A DNA stretch of 64,000 bases from an uncultured Bryobacteraceae bacterium (lineage in GTDB: Bacteria > Acidobacteriota > Terriglobia > Bryobacterales > Bryobacteraceae), in the NCBI GenBank assembly GCA_937920635.1, contig CAKZUE010000006.1, positions 1-64,000 on the forward strand, given 5' to 3'. A model generated the notes under the pieces. That model was not told the DNA's origin. It saw nothing but the letters and a program-made list of their open reading frames with translations, and did no database searches. A program made the translations under genes and the position numbers. Positions 17,955 to 27,554 of this stretch are shown here, in pieces. Each line of letters begins with the position of its first letter. Position 1 is the first letter of the stretch.

Positions 17955-18638
17955 ATGAAACGTTTGCTGTGTGCTCTGGCGGCCACTGTTGTTGTGGCCG
18001 GACTGGCTTTCGCGCAGAGCGCGGGCGCGCGCGTGCGGATCGTGCATGCTTCGCCCGATGCCCCCGCGGTGGACATCTATGTGAATGGCGGCAAGGTGCT
18101 GGAGAACCTGCCGTTCCGTGAATACTCCGAGTACCTGGCCTTGCCCGCGGGTACTTATACGGTGGAAATCAAAGTGACCGGAACGAACACGACTGTCAAG
18201 CAGCTCAGCGTCCCGGTGCAGGCGGAAAAAGACTACACGGCGATTGCAGTCGGCTACGCCGGCGGCAATCAGCCCGGCTTTGATGTGATGCTGCTGGAGG
18301 ACGACAATTCGGCCCCTGCTGATGGACGCGTGAAAATCCGCGTGGCTCACACCGCTCCTGGCGCCCCGGCGGTGGACGTGTATGTGACCACTCCGTTCGA
18401 GACGCTGATGGGCAAAGAGCCCGTCCTGACCAACGTGCCTTTCAAGGCTGCTTCCGGGTACTTGTCCGTGCCCATCGGCATGTATCAGGCCAGGGTTGCT
18501 GTGGCTGGCACCAAGACGATCGCCATTGACAGCCACCGGCTGGTGACCTGGGGCGGCATGATCCGCACCGTGATCGCAGTGGACAACAAGGGCGGTGGCG
18601 CTCCTTTCGACCTGATCCTGCTGCCGGATCGCAACTAA
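17955..18638 (+). CDS. Secreted protein with two DUF4397 repeats
   Basis: 227 residues. ATG 17955 has AAGAGG 5 bases upstream and opens a clear signal peptide (MKRLLCALAATVVVAGLAFA, cleavage after AQS). The mature part has two tandem copies of the DUF4397 fold: RVRIVHASPDAPAVDIYVNG (about 26-45) and RVKIRVAHTAPGAPAVDVYV (about 125-144), each followed by a YLALPAGTYTVEI-like strand. DUF4397 proteins are cell-surface or periplasmic with unknown ligand. It is a single gene ending in a terminator. Confidence 0.9.
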   Translation: MKRLLCALAATVVVAGLAFAQSAGARVRIVHASPDAPAVDIYVNGGKVLENLPFREYSEYLALPAGTYTVEIKVTGTNTTVKQLSVPVQAEKDYTAIAVGYAGGNQPGFDVMLLEDDNSAPADGRVKIRVAHTAPGAPAVDVYVTTPFETLMGKEPVLTNVPFKAASGYLSVPIGMYQARVAVAGTKTIAIDSHRLVTWGGMIRTVIAVDNKGGGAPFDLILLPDRN

Positions 18639-18660
18639 CGCTGTCTGGCCACTCTCTCCA

Positions 18661-18688
18661 AAGGGCGCGGGCTGAAGCTCGCGCCCTT
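18661..18688 (+). terminator. Terminator after the DUF4397 gene
   Basis: AAGGGCGCG (18661-18669) pairs with CGCGCCCTT (18680-18688) around a 10-base loop and is followed by a T-rich stretch. It sits between the convergent DUF4397 and enoyl-CoA hydratase genes and can serve both. Confidence 0.7.
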
Positions 18689-18689
18689 C

Positions 18690-19466
18690 TTACTTTGCCG
18701 CCTCCAGGGAAGGCCATACTGGTCTGCGTCTTTCGCGAGCTGCCGCGGCGGCTTCAGCAAAATCGGGCGTGCGCAGCGCGTTCTGAAACTGCTCCACAGC
18801 CTCCCCTCCGGCGCCCGTGGCATGCAGTTGCGCGTCGCAAGCGAGTCCGGCGGAGACGGCGGCGGGACTGAGCGAAGCCAGCCCCGCGGCGAGCTGGAGC
18901 GCACGGTCTTCCAGCTCGAAGGGCTGCACCAGTTCCTGGATCAGCCCGAAGGAGAGCGCATCGGCGGCGGAAAAGACGCGTCCGGTGAGCGAGAGTTCGC
19001 AGGCGCGGCGCGGGCTGAAGGCGCTTGCCAGCGTCTGGTAATACAGGAAGGGCCATACGGCCGAGTGGATGTCCGTCAGGGCGAATCTGGTTCCTTGGGC
19101 CGCCAGCACGTAGTGACATTGCAGCAGCAACCCAACTCCGGCGCCGGCGCAGGCGCCATGCACGGCGGCGATCAGGGGCTTCCGGAGTTCTCCGCGGATC
19201 CGGAAGAGGCGATAGAACGTTTCGCATTCCTGAGAATCGGAGAGCTGCTCGTAATCGAGACCGGAGCAGAAGACATCGCCGCGTTGTTCCAGCAGGAGAC
19301 ATCCCGTGGTTGCGTGGGTGTATGCCCGCTCTATGGCATCCAGCAGCGCGCGGGTGAAATCGGAGGAGAGGCAATTTCGCCGGGCGGGCTGGTTGAGAAT
19401 GATTCTTGTTACGCGGTTTTCATGAATAGTGAGGACAGGGCTGTTGAGATTTTCGTCAGGTGTCAT
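18690..19466 (-). CDS. Enoyl-CoA hydratase/isomerase family protein
   Basis: 258 residues, crotonase fold. ATG 19466 is chosen for an AGGA ribosome site 8 bases upstream; TTG 19484 is an alternative. Visible are ARRNCLSSDFTRALLDAI, the oxyanion-forming GDVFCSGLDYEQL and AAVHGACAGAGVGLLLQCHY, and DIHSAVWPFLYYQTLA. In true hydratases two Glu residues do the chemistry; here the equivalent positions carry A/C and H/S, so it may be another crotonase-fold enzyme or a degenerate one. It is monocistronic and divergent from the cold-shock gene. Confidence 0.82.
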   Translation of the reverse strand: MTPDENLNSPVLTIHENRVTRIILNQPARRNCLSSDFTRALLDAIERAYTHATTGCLLLEQRGDVFCSGLDYEQLSDSQECETFYRLFRIRGELRKPLIAAVHGACAGAGVGLLLQCHYVLAAQGTRFALTDIHSAVWPFLYYQTLASAFSPRRACELSLTGRVFSAADALSFGLIQELVQPFELEDRALQLAAGLASLSPAAVSAGLACDAQLHATGAGGEAVEQFQNALRTPDFAEAAAAARERRRPVWPSLEAAK

Positions 19467-19714
19467 CCGTTTTCCTGCAAGCAAGATACCATGTGGAATT
19501 GCTGGCCCTGGCGCGAATTGTGCGCACCCGCAGCAAGGCCGGATCCGGCGAAGATTCTTGCACCTTTGGCGCCCATTTCTGAGTCACAACTAGTAGTCGC
19601 GCATCTTCAGCCGCGCCGTGTTCGGTATTGCCGGGGTGGGGCTCGCCTGATCCGCCGGCAGGCTGGCGGTATCAATGAGGCTGGAGTTCGAGATTCTTTT
19701 CAGGAGTTTTGGCA

Positions 19715-19921
19715 GTGAGAGAAAAAGGTGTTGTGAAGTGGTTCAACGCCGCTAAAGGGTACGGCTTCATTCAGAGGAACACAGGCGAAGATGTGTTTGT
19801 GCATTTCTCTGCCATCCAGATGCAGGGTTACCGGACGCTGGATGAGGGCATGGAAGTCGAGTTTGAAGTGAAGACCGGCCCAAAGGGGCTCCAGGCAGAG
19901 AACGTCACCCGCGCGCAGTAA
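19715..19921 (+). CDS. Cold-shock family RNA-binding protein
   Basis: 68 residues. GTG 19715 is preferred because AGGAG (19702-19706) lies 8 bases upstream and the family N-terminus is MREKGxVKWFN; TTG 19709 would place the site only 2 bases away. RNP-1 (KGYGFI) and RNP-2 (VFVHFSAI) are intact. Such proteins bind single-stranded RNA as chaperones. The roughly 250-base stretch upstream has no gene and could hold a leader, as in cspA, but no specific element was identified. Confidence 0.93.
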   Translation: MREKGVVKWFNAAKGYGFIQRNTGEDVFVHFSAIQMQGYRTLDEGMEVEFEVKTGPKGLQAENVTRAQ

Positions 19922-19966
19922 AACCGCTGTGTGCCGCCGTGTGGCGGGCCGCGCTATGGTGAAGCC

Positions 19967-21037
19967 ATGCGGTTCGGGCTCACCTCTTTCCTTTGTCTTC
20001 TTTGCACCCTCCCGGCTGCCGCCGAACCTCCCTTGCGCCGGGCCAGAGATCTCGGCGTAGCACCGGGACGGTTCGAGCCAGGGCGGTGGAACGCGATCAC
20101 GGACGTGGATGGCGTGCTGGTGGGGCATGCCACGCTTATAAGGGGTGACCGTGTTCGCACTGGGGTGACGGCGGTGCTTCCGCATGGGGGCAATCTCTTC
20201 CGCGATAAAGCTCCCGGGGCGGTTTTCGTCTTCAACGGCTTCGGCAAGCTTGCCGGTTCGACCCAGGTCGAGGAGCTGGGGGAGATTGAAACCCCCATCC
20301 TGCTGACCTCCACCCTCAATGTGCCGCGCGTGGCGGACGCGGTGCTCGATTTCATGCTGGATCTGCCGGGCAACGAGAATGTGCGCAGCCTCAATCCGCT
20401 GGTGGCGGAGACGAACGACGGGTGGCTGAACGACATCCGCGGGCGTCATGTGGGCCGGGAGGAGGTCTTTGCCGCGATCCGCGGGGCGCGCGGGGGGAAG
20501 GTGGAGGAGGGCGCCGTCGGAGCGGGCACGGGCACGGTGGCGTTCGGATGGAAGGGCGGCATCGGCACCTCGAGCCGGAAAGCGGGCGAGTGGGTTGTTG
20601 GCGTTCTGGTCCAGACCAACTACGGGGGGGACCTGCACATTCTGGGCGTGCCGGTGGGGCGTGCCCTGCGCAGCGGCGGGAGTAGATCGAAAGACGGCAG
20701 CGTGATTGTAGTCATCGCCACCGATGCGCCGGTGGATGCGCGCAACCTGAAGCGGCTGGCCGCGCGAAGCGCCCTGGGGCTGGGGCGCACGGGCGCCGCC
20801 GGCTCCAACGGCAGCGGGGATTACGCGATCGCTTTCAGCACGGCGCGGCAGCCGGGGCGGTTGCTGGCCAACGAAGCCATGTCGCCGCTGTTCGAGGCGG
20901 TGATCGAAGCCACCGAAGAAGCGGTCTACAACTCGCTGTTCTGCGCCCGCACGATGGAGGGCAATGGGCGCAAGGTGGATGCCCTGCCAGTGGAGCGCGT
21001 GCTTGAGATCCTGAGGAGCCGCAAAGCCATTCCGTGA
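19967..21037 (+). CDS. DmpA-type (family S58) self-processing aminopeptidase, exported
   Basis: 356 residues with a signal peptide (RFGLTSFLCLLCTLPAAAE). S58 enzymes are translated as one chain and cut themselves in front of a Ser that becomes the N-terminal nucleophile. The conserved region KDGSVIVVIATDAP places the cut at Gly244/Ser245, close to Ser250 of DmpA. Other family blocks are NAITDVDGVLVGHATL, GAGTGTVAFGWKGGIGTSSR and GVLVQTNYGG. They release small N-terminal residues, some from D-amino acid or beta-peptides. It lies 45 bases after the cold-shock gene. Most family members are cytoplasmic or periplasmic; here the signal peptide argues for export. Confidence 0.92.
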   Translation: MRFGLTSFLCLLCTLPAAAEPPLRRARDLGVAPGRFEPGRWNAITDVDGVLVGHATLIRGDRVRTGVTAVLPHGGNLFRDKAPGAVFVFNGFGKLAGSTQVEELGEIETPILLTSTLNVPRVADAVLDFMLDLPGNENVRSLNPLVAETNDGWLNDIRGRHVGREEVFAAIRGARGGKVEEGAVGAGTGTVAFGWKGGIGTSSRKAGEWVVGVLVQTNYGGDLHILGVPVGRALRSGGSRSKDGSVIVVIATDAPVDARNLKRLAARSALGLGRTGAAGSNGSGDYAIAFSTARQPGRLLANEAMSPLFEAVIEATEEAVYNSLFCARTMEGNGRKVDALPVERVLEILRSRKAIP

Positions 21038-21341
21038 GGGAGTGCGCAGGGCCGGCGCCTGTGCGGGACGGAATCCTGGAGGAAACCAACCGGACGCGGG
21101 CAGAGTTGCGAAGCGTATGCTCGATCCGGCGGCGGGCCGCCTCTTCCGCACCTTCGGCGCTTCCGTCGCGGCTCTCTTGGCGCTGGCGCTTCTGCCGCGG
21201 TTCCCTGGCATGACGGCGCCGGCAGAGGAAACACCCCAAGGTGGTGATGCGAGCAACTATTATCGATGCACGTCTGCGCAGAAGCGCTGCCGCGCGGCTG
21301 TCTGGCCGGTGGCATCACGGATCGGAACACTCTGCGGAGAC
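21038..21341. other. Intergenic region between aminopeptidase and response regulator
   Basis: About 300 bases before the terminator hairpin hold no supported gene. Open frames on both strands lack ribosome sites and domain features. It separates convergent genes. Confidence 0.5.
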
Positions 21342-21371
21342 AAAAAACGGGCCCGCCAGGATGACGGGCCC
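21342..21371 (-). terminator. Rho-independent terminator of the sensor kinase/response regulator operon
   Basis: On the minus strand GGGCCCG pairs with CGGGCCC around a 9-base loop and is followed by a GTTTTTTG run (plus-strand 21341-21348). It lies 90 bases past the response regulator stop. Confidence 0.8.
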
Positions 21372-21460
21372 TTCGGAAGGCGCCTTTTCCATGCGCGAAG
21401 GCAGAAGAGAGAAATGGAACAGGCAGGAGGACGATGGCGGCTGACGAGCCTGGGAGCCAG

Positions 21461-22126
21461 TCAGGCCATATTGGGGATCTTGATGATCTTCTTCTGAATG
21501 GCGTACTGGACCAGTTGGGCTTTGTTGTGGATATCCAGCTTGCGCATCAGGTTGAACTTGTGGGCTTCGACCGTCTTGACGCTGAGGTTGAGGTCGCAGG
21601 CGATCTCCTTGACTGAATTTCCTTCTGCCAGCAGTTTGAGGACCTCGCGCTCGCGAGTGGTGAGCGTGGCGAAGCGGGGCAGGCGGTTGGCGGACTTGAT
21701 CCTGGAACGGAAGTCGTCGACAAGCTGGGAGAGCATGCGGGGACTGAGATAGCTGCCGCCGCGGCAGACGTCGCGGATGGCGCCGGTCAACTGATTGGAT
21801 GGGCTGTCCTTGAGGACATAGCCGTTGGCGCCGACCTCCATGCCTTCCACGAGGTAGTCCTCGTCATCGTACATGGTGAGGATCAGGACCTTGGTTTCGG
21901 GGCGGTTTTTCTTGATCTGACGCGTCGCCTCGAAGCTGCTCAAGCCCGGCATTCCGATGTCCATGAGGACAAGGTCCGGGCGGAGCTCAGCGGCCTTTTC
22001 GACCGCGCCGGTGCCGTTGGACGCTTCGCCGACGACCTCCATGTCCGGTTCGGATGCGATCAATTGACGGACGCCCTGCCGAAACAGCGTATGATCATCC
22101 GCCAGCAGAATCCGAATCTTCGCCAT
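21461..22126 (-). CDS. NarL/FixJ-type response regulator
   Basis: 221 residues. The receiver domain (about 4-120) has the acidic pair Asp10/Asp11, phosphoacceptor Asp56 (DLVLMDIGMPG) and Lys106 (YVLKDS). A LuxR-type helix-turn-helix domain (about 155-215) shows LTTREREVLKLLAEGNSVKE and LSVKTVEAHKFNLMRKL. It should be phosphorylated by the kinase encoded 35 bases upstream and activate transcription. Nearest divergent candidate target is the efflux-type pair at 24.1-26.3 kb, by inference. Confidence 0.95.
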   Translation of the reverse strand: MAKIRILLADDHTLFRQGVRQLIASEPDMEVVGEASNGTGAVEKAAELRPDLVLMDIGMPGLSSFEATRQIKKNRPETKVLILTMYDDEDYLVEGMEVGANGYVLKDSPSNQLTGAIRDVCRGGSYLSPRMLSQLVDDFRSRIKSANRLPRFATLTTREREVLKLLAEGNSVKEIACDLNLSVKTVEAHKFNLMRKLDIHNKAQLVQYAIQKKIIKIPNMA

Positions 22127-22161
22127 AGTTCACTCCGAGTACCTCAGCCAACAAAACTCAG

Positions 22162-23886
22162 TCACTCGCCGGTCTGACTCCGCTTCCTGGCCGCCCTTTT
22201 GCTGGCGGCCCTGGGTCGTCTGGAGCCTGCTTCCGATGAGTCGGGAGCGCTCCCCAGCGGCAACGTTACCCGGATTCGGGTTCCGTGGCGGAGCCTTGGC
22301 GTTGTTTTCTCCATTCGCCTGCTGCCATCAGAGGCTGGTTTTTTCACACTTTCGACCTCCAGGACGCCTCCCAACAGCGCCACGCGCTCCCGCAGTCCTG
22401 ATAAGCCGTAGCGGTCGGGACGGGCAAAGGCCTCGTCGACATCAAAGCCAACGCCGTCGTCCTCGACGAGCAGTTTCAAAACACCATCGGCGGTTTCGAC
22501 GGAAAGGTTTACATGGGAGGCCAAAGAATACTTGGCGACGTTGTTCAGCGCCTCCTGCACCAGCCGGTAGACGATGATTTCCACCTTCTTGGGCAGATCC
22601 AGCCGCCGCGGCACGTGGACAACGACCTCCGCCGGATGCATCTGCCGGAAGCGGCCTACGAGCTGCCGCAAAGCGGCCGCCAGGCCCATCTGTTCGAGGA
22701 TGGCCGGGCTGAGAGCCGCGATCAGCCGGCGGATTTCGAGGATGCTGTGCTCGACCATCTGCCGCAGTTCGCGGAGCCGGGCGGCCACCGGGCCGCCCGC
22801 TCCGGCTGCCTGTTGTTCGAGCATTTCCAGCTGGAGCCGCACATAGAGCAGCGATTGGCCGGCCTCATCGTGCAGCTCGCGGCTGATGCGGCGGCGCTCA
22901 GCCTCTTCGATTTCGACCATGTGTTCGGCCAGGGCGCGGATCTGCTGCTCGCGGCGGGCAATCTCCTCGGTGAGTTGGGCCTTCTCCGCGGCTTCCCAAC
23001 AGCGGGTGGCGGCGTCTTCGAGCAGGCTCAATTCGCGCGGCAGCCAGTCGTAACGCTTGCGAAAGGCGAACTGGAGCACCCCCTTGACGGCGCCGGTCGA
23101 GCGCATCGGCACCGACCACACGGAGACATAGCGCCCTACCCACCCGGGGCCGAGGATCGCGGCCGGCTTCGTGCCGCCTGCCTCCAGGATGCGCGGCTGG
23201 CCGAGTTGCCGCTCCGCAGTTGGCGACAGGCGCTGCCGCCGGCCCTTCCATTCCGCCAACCCGGCTGCCGCCACCCACGAGCCGTCGTCTTCCAGGATGA
23301 AGATGCCGGCTTCCGCCGCCCCGCTAAACCGGGTCAGGATTGCCAGGCAGCGTTCCCAGAGCTGCTCGAGCGTGCGCGATTCCGTCTGGGCGCGGAACAG
23401 TTCATAGAAGGTCCGGCTTTCCGTCTCACGAACCTGGTAGTAAGCGTCATTGAGGGTGAGAACCACCAGGAAATGCAACTGGTTGCGGGCCCATTGCAGG
23501 TCCTGGGCGCGGCCGCTGAAAGCCGTCTTGCCCGCCCGGTCCACCAGTTTGTCGTATTCATGGAGCGCCGCCACGACGCGCGCCGGCGCCAGGTCCAGCT
23601 TGGCCAGCCGGCGGGCGCGGTAGCGAACCTGCTCGAAAAAGTCTTCCAACGGGTGTCCGGCGGCCAGTTTCACTCCGGCCGCGCCGGGCGTGATTTCGAC
23701 CAGAGAAGCCACCTGCTGGGCCGTGTAGCCGAGAGCCTTCAGGCGGCGGCGGAAGGCCCGGTCAATGACACCCCAGCGCGCCGAAAGCGTTTCGGCCATC
23801 CACACCAGGTGCGCCTGCATCTGCTGGCTGAGTCCGGCTGCCGTCTCGGCCAGCCCTCCGTGGTGCGGGGCGCTCTCCACGTCCAT
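22162..23886 (-). CDS. Soluble sensor histidine kinase (GAF, HisKA_3, HATPase)
   Basis: 574 residues from ATG 23886; start uncertain, with a longer frame open to 24084 and a possible later Met. The N-terminal 35-165 region is helical and unrecognised, perhaps a globin-like fold (inference). A GAF-type domain covers about 170-300 (AGIFILEDDGSWVAAAGL). A coiled coil leads to the HisKA_3 dimerisation helix with phospho-acceptor His339 (RRRISRELHDEAGQSL) and a HATPase_c domain with N box (VQEALNNVAKYS) and G box (VEDDGVGFD, YGLSGLRERV). No membrane segment is visible, so it senses a cytoplasmic cue. The tail is Arg/Lys-rich. Confidence 0.9.
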   Translation of the reverse strand: MDVESAPHHGGLAETAAGLSQQMQAHLVWMAETLSARWGVIDRAFRRRLKALGYTAQQVASLVEITPGAAGVKLAAGHPLEDFFEQVRYRARRLAKLDLAPARVVAALHEYDKLVDRAGKTAFSGRAQDLQWARNQLHFLVVLTLNDAYYQVRETESRTFYELFRAQTESRTLEQLWERCLAILTRFSGAAEAGIFILEDDGSWVAAAGLAEWKGRRQRLSPTAERQLGQPRILEAGGTKPAAILGPGWVGRYVSVWSVPMRSTGAVKGVLQFAFRKRYDWLPRELSLLEDAATRCWEAAEKAQLTEEIARREQQIRALAEHMVEIEEAERRRISRELHDEAGQSLLYVRLQLEMLEQQAAGAGGPVAARLRELRQMVEHSILEIRRLIAALSPAILEQMGLAAALRQLVGRFRQMHPAEVVVHVPRRLDLPKKVEIIVYRLVQEALNNVAKYSLASHVNLSVETADGVLKLLVEDDGVGFDVDEAFARPDRYGLSGLRERVALLGGVLEVESVKKPASDGSRRMEKTTPRLRHGTRIRVTLPLGSAPDSSEAGSRRPRAASKRAARKRSQTGE

Positions 23887-24128
23887 CCCATCGGCGCAAT
23901 GGCCCTCGGGCTTTAGCCTGAGTTGAAGCCTCGGACTTGTCCTGAAAGGCGCTCCGGGCGATTGGGAGCGACGCGGCGCCGCGTTCCGCCATCTATCATA
24001 AATAAGGCAGGCTTTCTGGCCCCCTGCCACCGCGCCGGCCCGGGCGAGGCCAAGTAGTCGGATTCGACGAACTTTAGAGAACAAACGCCGCCCGGCTCGC
24101 GTCTTTAACTGACAGGAGTATTGCTGCT

Positions 24129-25550
24129 GTGAAACGGAAGTGGAAGTGGATAATCGGCGCCGGGCTGGTTCTTGCCGTGGCCGGCGGGATCTTCGCCAAG
24201 GTCAAGATCAGCCAGAATGGCGTGGTCACGGTCCAGACTGGCCGGGCTGTGCGCCAGGATCTGGTCAGCCTCGTCACCGCCTCAGGCGAGATCAAGCCCC
24301 GCAATTATGTGAATATCGGCGCGAATGTGATGGGGCGCATCGTCGAGATCTACGTCAAGGAAGGCGACCGGGTCCGACGGAACCAGGTGCTTGCCAGGCT
24401 TGAGTCCGTGCAGGCGCAGGCGGACTTGCAGGCCCAGCAGGCGGCGCTGAACTCGGCGCTGGCAGAGTCGGCCGCGGCCGAGGCCGGGCTGCGGGCGATG
24501 GATGAGAATCTGCGCACCGCCGCGGCCACCATCGACCGCGCCAGGGCCGAAATGGAGCGGGCCCGGCTGGATTACGAGCGGGCGGCGAAGCTGTTTGCCG
24601 ACAAGCTGGTGGCCAAGCAGGAGTTCGACGCCAAGAAGTCGCAATACGATGCTCTGGCGGCGGGCCTGCGCGAGGCCGAGGCCCGGCTGGCGCAAATGAA
24701 GGCGCAGCGCGAGCAGACCGCCGCGCAACTGGCCGCCGCGCAGCGCCGGGTGGCGCAGGTGCGGGCGGCGGTGGACCGCGTGGCCGACGTGCTCCACAAG
24801 CACAGCGCCGTCTCCCCCATCGACGGCATCGTCACCAACCTGCCGGTGCGGGTGGGCGAGACTGTGGTGCCCGGCGTGCAGAATTCGGCCGCCTCGCTCA
24901 TCATGACCATCGCCGATATGAGCGTGATCACGGCCGAGGTGAAGGTCGATGAGACCGACATCGTCAACGTCAAGCTCGATCAGGTGGCCGACGTCACCAT
25001 CGATGCGATGCCCAACCGCGTCTTCAAAGGCAGGGTGATCGAAATCGGCAACACGGCCATCCTCCGCTCCAGCGGCCTGGCCGCCAGCCAGAGCGCCATC
25101 TCCAGCCAGGAGGCCAAGGATTTCAAGGTCGTCATCGCGCTCGACAATCCGCCCGACGAAGTGCGCCCTGGCTTGAGCTGCACGGCCAAGATCGTGACGG
25201 CAACCCGTGAGAAGGCTCTTTCGATTCCAATCCAGGCGCTCACGGTGAGACAGCGGGGCGACCTCGAGGACGAAAAGAAGGCGGGTAACGTCCAGGCCGC
25301 CGCCAACGCCGATCCAGAGAGACAGAAGAAGCTGAAAGAGGAGCTGCAAGGCGTCTTCGTGGTCCGCAACGGCGTGGCCGAGTTCAGGGAAGTCAAGACC
25401 GGCATTACCGGCGCCACGGACATCGAAGTGCTCGATGGGCTGAAGGAAGGCGACGAGATTATCACGGGCAGCTACAAGGCCATCCGCACCCTCAAGAATC
25501 ATGCGAAGGTGAAGATCGACAACAAGGCGCCCGCGAAGATGGAAAGCTGA
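24129..25550 (+). CDS. Periplasmic membrane-fusion protein (MacA/HlyD family)
   Basis: 473 residues, GTG start with AGGAG (24114-24118) upstream. An N-terminal membrane anchor (about 7-25) is followed by a lipoyl half-motif (SGEIKPRNYVNIGANVMGRI), a long Ala/Glu/Arg-rich coiled-coil hairpin (about 95-225), the second lipoyl half (HSAVSPIDGIVTNLPVRVGE) and beta-barrel/proximal domains. It links an inner-membrane transporter to an outer-membrane channel in tripartite efflux or lipoprotein/macrolide-type export. It is divergent from the sensor kinase and 35 bases ahead of the ATPase. Confidence 0.93.
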   Translation: MKRKWKWIIGAGLVLAVAGGIFAKVKISQNGVVTVQTGRAVRQDLVSLVTASGEIKPRNYVNIGANVMGRIVEIYVKEGDRVRRNQVLARLESVQAQADLQAQQAALNSALAESAAAEAGLRAMDENLRTAAATIDRARAEMERARLDYERAAKLFADKLVAKQEFDAKKSQYDALAAGLREAEARLAQMKAQREQTAAQLAAAQRRVAQVRAAVDRVADVLHKHSAVSPIDGIVTNLPVRVGETVVPGVQNSAASLIMTIADMSVITAEVKVDETDIVNVKLDQVADVTIDAMPNRVFKGRVIEIGNTAILRSSGLAASQSAISSQEAKDFKVVIALDNPPDEVRPGLSCTAKIVTATREKALSIPIQALTVRQRGDLEDEKKAGNVQAAANADPERQKKLKEELQGVFVVRNGVAEFREVKTGITGATDIEVLDGLKEGDEIITGSYKAIRTLKNHAKVKIDNKAPAKMES

Positions 25551-25585
25551 GATGGCGGCGCGGAGCGGAATGAGAGAATAGAGCT

Positions 25586-26329
<744 letters not shown>

Positions 26330-26685
26330 GAGCGGCGAGGCTTAGAGCGGCCCAAGGAACCGGCGTCCCAAGGAGAGGACCCGAACGTGCCGTGCCCGTG
26401 TGGTGACGCCGCCTTCTGGCGGAAGTTCCGGGCTTCTCTTTGTCCCGCCGGCCAGTACTGGAAGTGATACGCGTGGAACGAGCGGTTCCTGCGCGGCCGG
26501 CCCACCCCGGACTCTCATTGGGCGGCCGCTCTTCCCGCAGTCCTGCCGGCCGCGCCGGCCACGGCCTGGATCGCGCTTCGGTTCACTGCGGCTGCGCTAC
26601 GGTTCCTCAGTCCTGCCGCCCGAATCCATGCATGACCACACAGAGATTTTTTCGATCTCCGCGGTCAGCGCTTCACGTATGCGCT
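26330..26685. other. Intergenic region with a possible 26-codon reading frame
   Basis: About 355 bases without a supported gene, between the ATPase and the convergent PEP-CTERM gene. A 26-codon frame starting GTG at 26387 (stop 26465-26467) has an AAGGAGAGG ribosome site 8 bases upstream and encodes three Cys (MPCPCGDAAFW at the start, SLCPAGQYWK at the end). It could be a micro-protein or a decayed fragment; no support beyond the ribosome site. Confidence 0.25.
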
Positions 26686-27276
26686 CTACCTGTTCAGTCG
26701 GCGATAGAGAAAGACCAGTAGCGCTCCAGCGCCGGTCAGGAAGAACGTGCCGGGCTCAGGGATGGCTTCGGGATCGAACGTCCCGACAGTCACAATTCCC
26801 CGGTACCATGCGGACCCGCCCACCGCCTCGTCATCAAAATCGAGGATGAGCGTGTAGTTGTTGCCAGCCCCCGGCATCTGATAGATGGTCAGCGAACCGC
26901 GGGCTTGTACTGCCGTCAGGGTGATGCCGGTGTAGGCGTACCCATGGAAGGGAGGGTTGAGCGATGTATTTTCATACGAATACTGGTCTCCGGTCTCGCC
27001 ATCGGGCCAGTAGGGATACCAATACGCTGTGACAGTGCTGGAATTTGCGCTCGCAATGATGATGGTGGGATCGTTGTGGCCGTCATGCTTTCCGGGAACG
27101 GTGAAAGACAGATTGTGCCACTGAAGAGTATAGCCGGAGAAAATCAGCAGGCTGCGGCCATCAATATAGGCCTGAATATCGTAAGTGATCGTTCCAGCGG
27201 CTGCGGGCAGCACCAGTCCGCAAAGCAGGAGAAGCAGGGCGGCTTGCCTGGCGGCAGCGGTCAGGGGTGGCGTCAT
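26686..27276 (-). CDS. PEP-CTERM sorting-signal exported protein
   Basis: 196 residues from ATG 27276 (ATG 27288 also possible). It has a signal peptide (about 8-28) and ends with the exosortase recognition signature IPEPGTFFLTGAGALLVFLY followed by RRLNR. PEP-CTERM proteins are anchored or released at the cell surface by an exosortase (EpsH/XrtA-type), not encoded here. The middle part is Ser/Tyr-rich beta structure with no recognised domain. It is monocistronic. Confidence 0.9.
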   Translation of the reverse strand: MTPPLTAAARQAALLLLLCGLVLPAAAGTITYDIQAYIDGRSLLIFSGYTLQWHNLSFTVPGKHDGHNDPTIIIASANSSTVTAYWYPYWPDGETGDQYSYENTSLNPPFHGYAYTGITLTAVQARGSLTIYQMPGAGNNYTLILDFDDEAVGGSAWYRGIVTVGTFDPEAIPEPGTFFLTGAGALLVFLYRRLNR

Positions 27277-27554
27277 GGGGAAAAGCATAACGCCGCAGGT
27301 CAGAGAAAACAAGAGCTTTTTATCCGGTGTTGCCGCGGCGCCAGGCCGGCGCCGGCGGATTGGGGCATGCCGTTCAGACAGCCATTCTCATCCCTCTGTT
27401 TCAGAGGCCAAATGAACCTGGACAGGATTTCGGGTGGATTTGCGCCGCTTCCGCCACCTGCCTTTCGAATGGGGGCAGTGAACGGCTGTCGGCGTTTTCC
27501 GACCGAAAGCGCGCCGGCCTCGCCAGCCGCCCGCGGCGCGACCGCTCGTGATTG

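Noticed and set aside
21042-21497. Possible secreted 151-codon protein after the aminopeptidase
   Set aside because: The hydrophobic stretch is short, there is no ribosome site, and the frame runs through the response-regulator terminator and into that gene.
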